In this document: positions 16,517 through 24,669 of the stretch, one piece after another
Position numbering within the stretch: position 1 is the stretch's first letter
Layout: every line of letters starts with the position of its first letter
NCBI GenBank assembly: GCA_965116465.1
Contig: OZ220687.1
Coordinates: forward strand, 310,001-374,000
DNA: 64,000 bases
Origin: VXNF01 sp965116465
Lineage (GTDB): Bacteria > Actinomycetota > Acidimicrobiia > Acidimicrobiales > CATQHL01
Reading direction: 5' to 3'
Translations under genes and position numbers: made by a program
The notes under the pieces: model-generated
Seen by the model: the letters and a program-made list of their open reading frames with translations, nothing else
What the model was told of the DNA's origin: nothing
Databases searched by the model: none

Positions 16517-17689
16517 CTAGCCGCAGGTCTGGTCCGGATAGAAGTCGGTGAAGGGCGCCGTCGGGAACAGGTCCGTTCCCAGGATCGCGGGGTTGTTCGT
16601 CAGCACGATGTGGTTGACGAACAACGGATCCGGGATCTCGATCCCCTGAGCCGCAGCGATGGCTGCCGGAACCGTCGTCCGTCCGTACCGCTCCGGGAAG
16701 TACGCCGTGTCGGCGACCCAGCTCTCGTCACATACGACCCGAACCCAAGAGCTCTCGTCCGCTCCCTGCGCGGTGCCGAAGACCTGACCGTCGCGACCCG
16801 CGGCCTCGGTGGCCGCGATGGCGCCGAGGAACATGTCGTCGTTGGTCGAGGCGACGGCGATGACTTCGGCATCGGGGTGAGTGGTGAGCCAGTCACCGAA
16901 GTTCACCCTCGCCTCGTCCACCGCGATCGACGGCACGTCGACGAGCGTGAACTTGTCCTCGGGGATCGCTCCGCAGATCTCCTCGAACCCCGCAACGGCG
17001 CCGTCTCCGCGCTCGATGACCACCTGACCCGCGGCCAGCGCGTTGAGCAGCACGAACTCGTCGTACTCGCAGTCGAAGGCGGCCTGGATGTGAAGTCCGG
17101 TCGAGGCTCCGGTCATGAAGCCCGCCCGGAAGTTGTCCGCCCCGAAGAACGAGGTCTCGCACGTCTGGTGGATGTCGATCGAGATGGTCGGCTTGTTGCC
17201 GTACGCCTCACAGATCTCCGCAGCCGCATCCTCGAACAGGTTGAAGTTGATGACCACGTCAACCTCCTGCACACCCAGCGTGCGCGCGCACTCGAGCGAC
17301 TTGGTCGGATCCACCTCACCGTCGCAGAACACGAATTCGGCACCGGCGATCTCGGCCTGCTCGCGAATGTTGTCCGAGACGAGCTTCACGAACGGGATGG
17401 AGTCGCCGAGCGAGATGTACCCGATCTTGATCCCTTCACCCGAGCCGGGCTCGGCGCCGACATCGATCAGATCGGCCTCGGTCAGCGCCGATGGGGTGGT
17501 CGTGGTCTCCTCAGGCGCCGCGGTCGTCGTCGTGACCTCGGGCGCCGCGGTCGTCGTGGTGACCTCGGGTGCGGCAGTCGTCGTAGTGGCCTCGGTCGCC
17601 GCCGGCTCGTCGTCGCTGCCACACGCAGCAGCGACCATGGCGACGACGACCGCCAGGAGTACCACCAACGACCGTGGCTTGATCCTCAT
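16517..17689 (-). CDS. Sugar-binding lipoprotein of the CUT2 transporter
   Basis: Extracytoplasmic periplasmic-binding-protein (Peripla_BP_4-like) of 390 residues. The signal peptide LVVLLAVVVAMVAAACGSDD ends in a lipobox with Cys at about residue 23. A Thr-rich linker follows (about 30-68), built on a repeated AAPEVTTTT unit, three copies with the last degenerate. The binding domain starts near IKIGYISLGDSIPFVKLVSD, with DVVINFNLFEDAA, KPTISIDIHQ and EVIAVASTNDDMFLGAIAA marking the two lobes. The ATG at 17689 follows GGAAGTG. It is first in the unit with permease, lactonase and Gfo/Idh enzyme. The sugar cannot be identified from sequence. Confidence 0.92.
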   Translation of the reverse strand: MRIKPRSLVVLLAVVVAMVAAACGSDDEPAATEATTTTAAPEVTTTTAAPEVTTTTAAPEETTTTPSALTEADLIDVGAEPGSGEGIKIGYISLGDSIPFVKLVSDNIREQAEIAGAEFVFCDGEVDPTKSLECARTLGVQEVDVVINFNLFEDAAAEICEAYGNKPTISIDIHQTCETSFFGADNFRAGFMTGASTGLHIQAAFDCEYDEFVLLNALAAGQVVIERGDGAVAGFEEICGAIPEDKFTLVDVPSIAVDEARVNFGDWLTTHPDAEVIAVASTNDDMFLGAIAATEAAGRDGQVFGTAQGADESSWVRVVCDESWVADTAYFPERYGRTTVPAAIAAAQGIEIPDPLFVNHIVLTNNPAILGTDLFPTAPFTDFYPDQTCG

Positions 17690-17714
17690 TTGATTTCACT
17701 TCCTCTTGTCTCAT

Positions 17715-17734
17715 CGAGACGGCGGGCCGTCTCG
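17715..17734 (-). promoter_or_regulatory. Inverted repeat in the 5' region of the binding-protein gene
   Basis: CGAGACGG, four bases, CCGTCTCG: an 8-bp perfect inverted repeat 26-45 bases upstream of the binding-protein ATG. It suits an operator or a leader hairpin. Confidence 0.45.
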
Positions 17735-17812
17735 CCCGTCGGAGCACCCGATCGGTGCATGGCCAACAGCCGTGACCTTGGGAGTTCGGCGGGATTCGAA
17801 GGGCGCTCCTCC

Positions 17813-17859
17813 GGATTGGAATCTTGGACTCCCCACTCCTCCAAGGTCGACACCAATCC
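17813..17859 (-). terminator. Nested stem-loop after the anchored extracellular protein gene
   Basis: An outer 7-bp stem (GGATTGG and CCAATCC at the two ends) encloses an inner 6-bp stem (CTTGGA with TCCAAG) and an 11-base loop. It lies 43 bases past the stop at 17902 and upstream of the sugar-binding gene, so it may terminate one or regulate the other. Confidence 0.45.
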
Positions 17860-17901
17860 CAGAGACACTAGCCGGACTGCGCGACTCGCTCCTTGGAGCC
17901 C

Positions 17902-19611
17902 CTACTGGAACGACACGAACAGCGGCGTCGGTGTGAGGTCCAGTACTTGCTCGGGCTCGGCCATCGGGGAGTCCTCGTCGTAGAAGTTCTTCCAACCCCA
18001 GTAGAACCCGTCGGCGTCAGGCGCCGTGGTCAAGATGTCCCACGTGTGTTGCTTGGTTCTCGGACTGCCGTGACCGTCCATGTGAATCAGCACCGCGAGC
18101 TCCGGCGGGGTCTCTATCCGATGACGGTTCGTGATCATGGAGACGTGGAACTGGTGAAGGATGAACAGCTTCTGGGGAAGAGCCTCTTCACGCACGAGAC
18201 CGGCCAGCCACGCTGAGACGTGGTTGATCTCCGCCGCGTCCACCGTGCCGATCTGGACCATGTGGACCTGGTGCGGCTTGAGCCTCCACTCCGGATCCAG
18301 CGCAAGCCCGACATGGGGAAGGCGCAGGAACTCCTCGTAGATCTTCGCCTGGGTCAGGAAGTCGGTTCGTCCCGGCTGCAGGTCCAGGACCACGTACATG
18401 TCGTTGGCGGCCGCGATCTCGATCCAGGGCTCGATCACATCTCGTGCGGTCACGGCCGAATAGTCCCCGTCGGGTCCGGGGTGGGCCGACGCAACGGTGA
18501 CAATGATCTCGAAAGTACCCAGGACGTCGAAACCGTCCGCGTCGTAGCCGGCGACGACGGAGCGTAGGCGTTCGACACCCTCGTCGGGACCCTGCTCTCC
18601 CAGCACGCCGAGGCCTGCTGACGCCGGATGGCCGTACATGGCCACGAGGCGGCGATCGGGCTCGGATCCGAACATCAGCAGCCCGCCTCCGGGTATTTCA
18701 TCGCCCCGGCGGATGACGTCCAGCTGCCAGGCCGCGTCCTCACCGAAGTCCGAGAGTAGTTCCACCTCCGAAGCGGCGGATATCACCTCCCGGGTTTCCG
18801 GGGAGGCTGCCCGCAAGTCACCGGCCAGTGCGACCACCCCGACACCGATCTGGTGGCCCAGGGCCGCCAGGGGCGCGGCCACCTCGGCGTCATCGACGAT
18901 CACCACGCGGTCATAGGGCATTCCGTCCGGCGCGAACGTTGCATGCTGATCGACCGGCACCACTTCGAAGGCGAGGTCGGCGAGCGTGCGGGGAACGATC
19001 CGCCGGTCGAACCCGGCAGCCACGATCCGCTCCGGGGCGAGGCGCCTGATCTCCCGTGCCAGACGGGCGTCGAAGAGGGAATCGACCAGCAGTAGCGGAC
19101 CTCGAAGCCCGTGGGACAGCAGGGTGGCGACCGCAGCGGGATCCGTGGCGAACGCCAGACCGACCTCGCGGGCGCAGTCGTACATCGCCTGTGACAGCGC
19201 GATACCGGCCACGGCCGGAGAATCGTCGGTAATACGAGGATCCTCGGGGATCCGCGGCGGACAATCGCGGTCCGGTTCGGCGGATGCGGCGATGCCCGGA
19301 GCCTCCGATTGTGCTGCTGGATCCCCGGTTCCGGACCGGTCAACCTCCTGCGCCGATGCACTCTCTCCGGTGACTCCCGCCGAGGATGAGTTCGCATCGG
19401 AGGGCACCAGCCCCTCCGGCGTATCGGCGGTGCGCGCATCCCCCGGCGCCTCGATACCGGGCAGGTCGGACAGCACCGCCGCCAGGAGCAGTGCTGCCAG
19501 GACGGCAAGCAGCGCCAGCGAGCGGCGGGAGAAGGGCTTCCGCATCGGGTATCGAGAGACCCGGCGCCACCAGGAGCCGAAGCGCATCAGGTCGAGTCGA
19601 ACTCTCAACAA
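17902..19611 (-). CDS. Membrane-anchored extracytoplasmic protein with CWB2-like and TIM-barrel-like regions
   Basis: Function unknown; about 569 residues. A basic N-terminus leads into one hydrophobic anchor (SLALLAVLAALLLAAVLSDL, about 31-50), then a low-complexity Ser/Ala/Glu/Pro spacer to about 120. Residues 130-290 resemble a cell-wall-binding repeat 2 module: alternating AVATLLSHGLRGPLLLVDS and LAPERIVAAGF segments. The C-terminal 270 residues look like an alpha/beta barrel: FEIIVTVASAHPG, MYVVLDLQPGR, VGLALDPEW, KLFILHQFHVSMI and LIHMDGHG end in acidic or His positions as in sugar-acting barrels. The start is uncertain: TTG at 19611 has a GGAG site; ATG at 19587 or 19545 are alternatives. 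Confidence 0.7.
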   Translation of the reverse strand: MLRVRLDLMRFGSWWRRVSRYPMRKPFSRRSLALLAVLAALLLAAVLSDLPGIEAPGDARTADTPEGLVPSDANSSSAGVTGESASAQEVDRSGTGDPAAQSEAPGIAASAEPDRDCPPRIPEDPRITDDSPAVAGIALSQAMYDCAREVGLAFATDPAAVATLLSHGLRGPLLLVDSLFDARLAREIRRLAPERIVAAGFDRRIVPRTLADLAFEVVPVDQHATFAPDGMPYDRVVIVDDAEVAAPLAALGHQIGVGVVALAGDLRAASPETREVISAASEVELLSDFGEDAAWQLDVIRRGDEIPGGGLLMFGSEPDRRLVAMYGHPASAGLGVLGEQGPDEGVERLRSVVAGYDADGFDVLGTFEIIVTVASAHPGPDGDYSAVTARDVIEPWIEIAAANDMYVVLDLQPGRTDFLTQAKIYEEFLRLPHVGLALDPEWRLKPHQVHMVQIGTVDAAEINHVSAWLAGLVREEALPQKLFILHQFHVSMITNRHRIETPPELAVLIHMDGHGSPRTKQHTWDILTTAPDADGFYWGWKNFYDEDSPMAEPEQVLDLTPTPLFVSFQ

Positions 19612-19705
19612 GTGCTCCTGCGCTGCTCAATCGGACTCCGGCGCAGCTTGACAGTACGCCCGTGCCGGTGGCTGTTCGTGCATGGTGGCACCGAGGCCAC
19701 CACGA

Positions 19706-21034
19706 TCATTGCACGGGGTCCTCAGGCTCCTCGTCCGGCGGCGGCTGCCGGCGGGTGCGCAGCCAGCGGTCGTGGATCTCCTGCTCGACGCCGTGGGGCG
19801 ACGGCTCGTAGTAGACGCCGTCGCCCGCCTCGTCGGGGCGGTGCTGCTGGGGACGCCAGCCGCGTGGGTCGTCGTGGGGGTACTCGTAGCCCTCGCCATG
19901 GCCCAGCCCCCGCGCGCCGGCGTAGTGGGCGTCGCGCAGATGCGGGGGAACCTCGCCGCGGCGGGAGCGCACGTCGTCGCGGGCCCGGCCCAGCGCCACG
20001 GTCACCCGGTTCGACTTGGGGGCCGTGGCCAGGTACACGACCGCGTGCGCCAGATTCAGGGAGGCCTCGGGCAGCCCCACGTACTCCACGGCGCGGGCGG
20101 CGGCGTCGGCCACCAGGACGCCCTGCGGATCGGCCATGCCCACGTCCTCCGACGCCAGGATCACCAGGCGGCGGGCCACGAAGCGGGGATCCTCGCCGGC
20201 CTCCAGCATCCGGGCAAGCCAGTACAGGCCGGCGTCGGGATCCGAGCCACGGATGCTCTTGATGAAGGCGCTGGCCACGTCGTAGTGCTCGTCGACCCCG
20301 TAACCCAGGGCGGCCGCGTCCACCGCGGCCTCGGCGTCCCCCAGGCGCACCTCCGGTGGCTCAGCACGCTCGCCCGCAAGGGCCACGGCCACCTCGAGGG
20401 CGCCCAGCACGGCCCGCCCGTCGCCTCCTGCCCGCGCCACGAGGTGCTCGGCGGCGTCGCTGTCAGCGCTTGCACCGGTCGCCTCCAGGCCCCGCTGCAG
20501 CAGCACCCCGAGGGCCTCGTCGTCGAGTGGATGCAGCCGGAACAGCGCCGAGCGGGACAGCAGCGGGCGGTTCACCTCGAAGTAGGGGTTCTCGGTGGTT
20601 GCCCCCACCAGCACGATCAGCCCCGTCTCGACCGCCGGTAGCAGGGCGTCCTGCTGGGCCTTGTTGAAACGGTGCACCTCGTCGAGGAAGAGGATCGTGC
20701 CCCGGCCGTGCTCGCCCAAGCGCTGTTCCGCCGCGGCCAACTCGGCCCGCACGTCCTTGACGGTGGCCGACACCGCGCTGCGCGCCACGAATGCCTTGGC
20801 CGTGGTGGCGGCGATCACCTCGGCGATCGTTGTCTTGCCGGTTCCGGCCGGCCCCCACAGCACCAGCGACGACACCCTGTCGGCCTCGATCAACAGGCGC
20901 AGCGGGGCGCCCGGCCCCAGCAGATGATCCTGGCCGACGATCCCGTCGAGGGTCCGGGGACGCAAGCGCGCCGCCAGCGGCTGGCGGCGCGCCAGGTCAC
21001 GCTGGGCCCTGTCGGCGAACAGACTGTCGGCCAC
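19706..21034 (-). CDS. rarA: Replication-associated recombination protein A (AAA+ ATPase)
   Basis: RarA/MgsA acts at stalled replication forks with SSB and is related to clamp-loader subunits. The 442-residue protein has the family start RPRTLDGIVGQDHLLGPGAP, Walker A WGPAGTGKTT, Walker B TILFLDEVHRFNKAQQD, sensor 1 LVGATTENPYFEVNRPLLSR, and the C-terminal tetramerisation and DUF-type domain with SFIKSIRGSDPDAGLYWLARM and EDVGMADP. The GTG start is at 21034, 9 bases after aspS, so it is last in the folC-ndk-hisS-aspS-rarA run. The C-terminal tail after about residue 400 is acidic and proline-rich. Confidence 0.95.
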   Translation of the reverse strand: MADSLFADRAQRDLARRQPLAARLRPRTLDGIVGQDHLLGPGAPLRLLIEADRVSSLVLWGPAGTGKTTIAEVIAATTAKAFVARSAVSATVKDVRAELAAAEQRLGEHGRGTILFLDEVHRFNKAQQDALLPAVETGLIVLVGATTENPYFEVNRPLLSRSALFRLHPLDDEALGVLLQRGLEATGASADSDAAEHLVARAGGDGRAVLGALEVAVALAGERAEPPEVRLGDAEAAVDAAALGYGVDEHYDVASAFIKSIRGSDPDAGLYWLARMLEAGEDPRFVARRLVILASEDVGMADPQGVLVADAAARAVEYVGLPEASLNLAHAVVYLATAPKSNRVTVALGRARDDVRSRRGEVPPHLRDAHYAGARGLGHGEGYEYPHDDPRGWRPQQHRPDEAGDGVYYEPSPHGVEQEIHDRWLRTRRQPPPDEEPEDPVQ

Positions 21035-21043
21035 CGCGCACCG

Positions 21044-22795
21044 CTAGGCCGGGCGCAGGCGCAGTCCCAGTTCGGTGAGGTGTCCCGGCTCGATCGGGCC
21101 GGGGGCGCCGGTGAGCGGGTCGGCTCCCGACTGGGTCTTCGGGAACGCGATCACCTCGCGGATGTTCTCCTCGCCCGCCAGCAGGGCGGCGAGCCGGTCG
21201 ATCCCGAAGGCGAAGCCGGCATGGGGCGGCGCCCCGTAGCCGAAGGCCTCCAGCAGGAAGCCGAAGCGGCGCTCGGCCTCCGCCTCGTCGATGCCGAGGG
21301 CGGCGAAGACCTGCTTCTGGATTGCGGCGTCGTGGATCCGCACGCTGCCCGAGCCCAGCTCCCAGCCGTTGATCACCAGGTCGTAGGCCTGCGAGCGAAC
21401 CCGCAGGAGGGACTCGCCACCGCCGCGCACCAGGTAGTCCAGATCGTCGGGGTGCGGCATCGTGAACGGGTGATGGGCGGGCTGCGGGTTCCCCGCCTCG
21501 TCGATGTCCTCGAACAGCGGGAAGTCCACGACCCACAGCGGCGCCAGGGCGCCCTCGCTGACCGGCGGTCGCCCCAACTCCGAACGCAGCAGCCCCAGAA
21601 CCCGGTTGGCGAGCCGCCGCTCGTCGGCGATGAGCATGATCATGTCGCCGGGCCCGGCGTCCAGCCGCTGCGGGAGCGCCGCCTGCTCCTCCGGTGACAT
21701 GAATTTGCCGAGCGCGCCGTCGAGGACCGGCGGGCCGTCCCCGCCGGAGTCACCCAGCCTGAACCAGGCCAGACCCTTGGCCCCCCAGCGCTTGCACGCC
21801 GCGGTCAGCTCGTCGATCCGGTTGCGCCCCATCTCGGCCCCGCCGGTGACCGTGATCCCCTTGACGCAGGGCACCTGGAAGACGCGCGCCTGCGTGCCGG
21901 CGAACAGGTCGGTGCAGTCGACCAGTTCCATGCCGAAGCGGGTGTCCGGCTTGTCGCTGCCGTAGCGGTCCATCGCCTCGTCCCAGGTGATGATCGGCAC
22001 CTCGCCCAGCGGGGAGCCCGTCACCGCCTCCACCGTGTGGCTGACGGCCGTGGTGATGAAGTCGAGGATCTCGTCGGCTCCCACGAAGGCGGCCTCGGCG
22101 TCGAGTTGCATGAACTCGAACTGCCGGTCCGCCCGGAGGTCCTCGTCGCGCAGGCAGCGGGCGATCTGGTAGTAGCGGTCGAGCCCCCCCACCATGCAGA
22201 GCTGCTTGAAGAGCTGCGGGCTCTGTGGCAGGGCGTAGAAGTCGCCCGGGTGCAGCCGTGAGGGCACCACGAAGTCCCGCGCCCCCTCCGGCGTGGAGGC
22301 CACCAGCATCGGGGTCTCGATCTCGACGAAACCCTGGGCGTCCATCGCCTCCCGGATGGCGGCGTTGACCCTGGCCCGGATGCGCAGGTTGCGCTGCATG
22401 CGGGCGCGGCGCAGGTCCAGGTAGCGGTAGCGCAGCCGCAGGTTCTCGTCCACGTCGTCGTGCAGCGGGATCGGCATCGGCTCGGCCCGCTTCAGGATCT
22501 CGACGCCGCAGTCGCCGATCTCGATCTCGCCGGTGGCCAGCGCCGGGTTGGCGGTGCCCTCGGGTCGCAACCGCACGACCCCGGCGATGCGCACGACGTA
22601 CTCGGTGCGGGCGTCGATGCGCTCGTCGACGACGCACTGCACGACGCCCGTGTGGTCGCGCACGTCGAGGAAGGCCAGGTGCTCGCCGTGGGTGCGCCGC
22701 CGGTCCACCCAGCCGCAGATCACGACGGGCACGCCTTCGTCGGCGGCGCCGAGTTCGCCGCAATAGTGGCTCCGCAGACCTCTCGCCTCGTTCAC
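21044..22795 (-). CDS. aspS: Aspartyl-tRNA synthetase
   Basis: Class IIb synthetase of 583 residues, the usual bacterial length with the GAD insertion. N-terminal OB-fold anticodon domain: VVICGWVDRRRTHGEHLAFL. Motif 1 and 2 regions: FVEIETPMLVASTPEGARDF, RYYQIARCLRDEDLRADRQ, EFMQLDAEAAFV. Motif 3: GAPPHAGFAFGIDRLAALLA. The GTG start overlaps the hisS stop (GTGA). Whether it is discriminating (tRNA-Asp only) or also charges tRNA-Asn cannot be settled by eye; that matters because a GlnRS is present at 46142-47896. Confidence 0.96.
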   Translation of the reverse strand: MNEARGLRSHYCGELGAADEGVPVVICGWVDRRRTHGEHLAFLDVRDHTGVVQCVVDERIDARTEYVVRIAGVVRLRPEGTANPALATGEIEIGDCGVEILKRAEPMPIPLHDDVDENLRLRYRYLDLRRARMQRNLRIRARVNAAIREAMDAQGFVEIETPMLVASTPEGARDFVVPSRLHPGDFYALPQSPQLFKQLCMVGGLDRYYQIARCLRDEDLRADRQFEFMQLDAEAAFVGADEILDFITTAVSHTVEAVTGSPLGEVPIITWDEAMDRYGSDKPDTRFGMELVDCTDLFAGTQARVFQVPCVKGITVTGGAEMGRNRIDELTAACKRWGAKGLAWFRLGDSGGDGPPVLDGALGKFMSPEEQAALPQRLDAGPGDMIMLIADERRLANRVLGLLRSELGRPPVSEGALAPLWVVDFPLFEDIDEAGNPQPAHHPFTMPHPDDLDYLVRGGGESLLRVRSQAYDLVINGWELGSGSVRIHDAAIQKQVFAALGIDEAEAERRFGFLLEAFGYGAPPHAGFAFGIDRLAALLAGEENIREVIAFPKTQSGADPLTGAPGPIEPGHLTELGLRLRPA

Positions 22796-24090
22796 GGCGC
22801 GCTCGCCTCCGGGGCATCCCCCGCCAGCAGGCGAACCAGCTCGGCTGTGACGTGGCTGCGGGGGATCCGCCTCTGGACCGAATCCTCGGTGGCTGTGGCC
22901 CCGTGGCCGCGCATCCGGCGCAGGGACACCTCCCCGGCGGCCAGCTCGTCGGAGCCGATCAGCAGCGCCCAGCGAGCCCCGGAGCGGTCGGCCGCCTTCA
23001 TCTGCGCCTTCATGGAGCGGCCGTCGAAGGCACGCTCCGCCCTGATCCCCGCCCCGCGCAGCTCCTCGGCCAGCAGCGTCGCCTCAGCTCCGCCGGTCAC
23101 GTCCACCACGAAGATGTCCGCCGCCCCCGGCGGCGCGGGGAACGTGCCCTCGGCGTCGCATGCCAGCAGGAGGCGGTCCACCCCGAGCGCGAAACCCACG
23201 CCCGGTACCTCGGGGCCGCCCAGGTCGGCCACCAAGCCGTCATAGCGCCCCCCGCCGCCGACGGCGTCCTGGGCGCCGTCGAGCGCATCGGAGGCCAGTT
23301 CGAAGGCGGTGCGCCGGTAGTAGTCCAGGCCGCGCACCAGCCGGGCGTTGCGTTCGAACGGGATGCCGAGGTCCCCCAGTCCCGACAGCACCGCCGCGAA
23401 ATGCGCCGCGGCCGCCTCGCTCCAGTGGTCGTCGATGACCGGCGCGCCGGCCACGACGGCCAGATCCGCGGGGCGCTTGGAATCCAGCAGGCGCAGCGGG
23501 TTGCGACCCATCGTCTCCCGCCCCTGCGCCGACAGTTCAGCGGCCCGCTGCTCGAAATAGGCCGCCAGCGCCTCCAGGTAGGTTTGGCGGTCGGCGCGAT
23601 CGCCCAGGGAGTTCACCACCAGGCGCAGCTCCCGGAGGCCGAGGCTCGTGCAGAACCGCCACGCCAGGGCGATCACCTCCACGTCGGCCTGCGGGTCGTC
23701 GCTGCCGAACAGTTCCGCACCCACCTGGTTGAACTGCCGGAAGCGGCCGGCCTGGGGCTTCTCGTAGCGGAACTGCGGCCCCTCGTACCACGCCTTCCAC
23801 GGCAGCGGCGGGCGGTGCTGCACGAAGGCCCGGGCCACCGAGGCGGTCAGCTCGGGACGCAGGGCCAGGTGCCGGTCGCCGGGGTCCCGGAACTGGTACA
23901 TCTCCTTGGAGACGATGTCGGTGGCCTCGCCCACTCGCCGGAACACCTCGATCTGCTCGAACATCGGCGAGACCACCTGGCCATAGCCCGCCAACTCCGC
24001 CGCGGTGGCGAAGGACTCCACCAGGGCGCGGAGCCTCGCCGAGTCCGGCGCCAGGATGTCGCGCGTGCCCCGCGGGGCCTGCAGTGACAC
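22792..24090 (-). CDS. hisS: Histidyl-tRNA synthetase
   Basis: Class IIa synthetase charging tRNA-His, 432 residues. It starts with the family signature LQAPRGTRDILAP. Motif 2 region is FRYEKPQAGRFRQFNQVGAE, the HisA-type motif is LVRGLDYYRRTAFEL, and GGGRYDGLVADLGGPEVPGVG precedes motif 3 (FALGVDRLLLAC). The C-terminal anticodon-binding domain runs from about residue 330. The GTG start is at 24090, five bases after ndk. It is coupled to aspS by a four-base overlap, the conserved hisS-aspS order of many bacteria. Confidence 0.96.
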   Translation of the reverse strand: MSLQAPRGTRDILAPDSARLRALVESFATAAELAGYGQVVSPMFEQIEVFRRVGEATDIVSKEMYQFRDPGDRHLALRPELTASVARAFVQHRPPLPWKAWYEGPQFRYEKPQAGRFRQFNQVGAELFGSDDPQADVEVIALAWRFCTSLGLRELRLVVNSLGDRADRQTYLEALAAYFEQRAAELSAQGRETMGRNPLRLLDSKRPADLAVVAGAPVIDDHWSEAAAAHFAAVLSGLGDLGIPFERNARLVRGLDYYRRTAFELASDALDGAQDAVGGGGRYDGLVADLGGPEVPGVGFALGVDRLLLACDAEGTFPAPPGAADIFVVDVTGGAEATLLAEELRGAGIRAERAFDGRSMKAQMKAADRSGARWALLIGSDELAAGEVSLRRMRGHGATATEDSVQRRIPRSHVTAELVRLLAGDAPEASAP

Positions 24091-24095
24091 GACGC

Positions 24096-24509
24096 TCAGA
24101 TTTCCAGGTCACCGAAGAACAGGGCGATCTCCCGGGCCGCCGAGGCCTCGCTGTCGCTGCCGTGCACGAGGTTCTCGGTGACCTCCAGACCGAAGTCGCC
24201 GCGGATCGTGCCCGGCGGGGCGGCCGCAGGGTTCGTCGGACCCATCAGCGTCCGGACGATGGCGTAGGTCTCCTCGGGCCCCTCCAGCACGAGCGCCAGC
24301 GTCGGCGAGCGACCGATGAAGTCGCGCAGCTCGGGGTAGAACGGCCGCTCGACGTGCTCGGCGTAGTGGCGCGCCGCCAGGTCGGCGTCGATCCGCAGGA
24401 GCCGGGCCGCTGCGATCCGCAGCCCCTTGCGCTCGAAGCGGCTCAGGATCTCACCCACAAGCCCGCGCTCGACGGCGTCCGGCTTGCACAGGACCAGCGT
24501 TGCACCCAT
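24096..24509 (-). CDS. ndk: Nucleoside diphosphate kinase
   Basis: Transfers the gamma phosphate from ATP to NDPs through a phospho-histidine. The 137-residue protein matches the family length. It shows LVLCKPDAVERGLVGEI, FYPELRDFIGRSPTLALVLE, RTLMGPTNPAAAPPGTIRGD, and NLVHGSDSEASAAREI, whose His is the phosphorylated nucleophile. The ATG at 24509 has a GGAGCGGG sequence upstream. It lies between folC and hisS, an actinobacterial arrangement. Confidence 0.97.
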   Translation of the reverse strand: MGATLVLCKPDAVERGLVGEILSRFERKGLRIAAARLLRIDADLAARHYAEHVERPFYPELRDFIGRSPTLALVLEGPEETYAIVRTLMGPTNPAAAPPGTIRGDFGLEVTENLVHGSDSEASAAREIALFFGDLEI

Positions 24510-24538
24510 CGTTCCCGCTCCGATTCGCTCCGAAGTGT

Positions 24539-24590
24539 CCCGCCCGGGGACCGGAAGTCAGGCTACCTGCGGCAGCGTGGCCCGGGCGGG
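24539..24590 (-). terminator. Inverted repeat in the folC-ndk spacer
   Basis: CCCGCCCGGG and CCCGGGCGGG form a perfect 10-bp stem with a 32-base loop, in the 160-base spacer between folC and ndk. It may end the folC message or shape the ndk leader. No T-run follows. Confidence 0.45.
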
Positions 24591-24669
24591 AGGCCAAGGT
24601 GACCTCCAGGTGGTGGCGGATTCGCCCGGCGCTGGGGGAGAAGAACGGGTCCGGGCCGACCCGGTGACC

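Noticed and set aside
17813..17859. A tRNA-like gene
   Set aside because: A short T-arm-like string is present nearby, but no acceptor or anticodon stem fits.
17686..17868. Minus-strand short frame between the binding-protein and surface-protein genes
   Set aside because: It overlaps a nested hairpin and the 5' region, has no ribosome binding site and no recognisable product.
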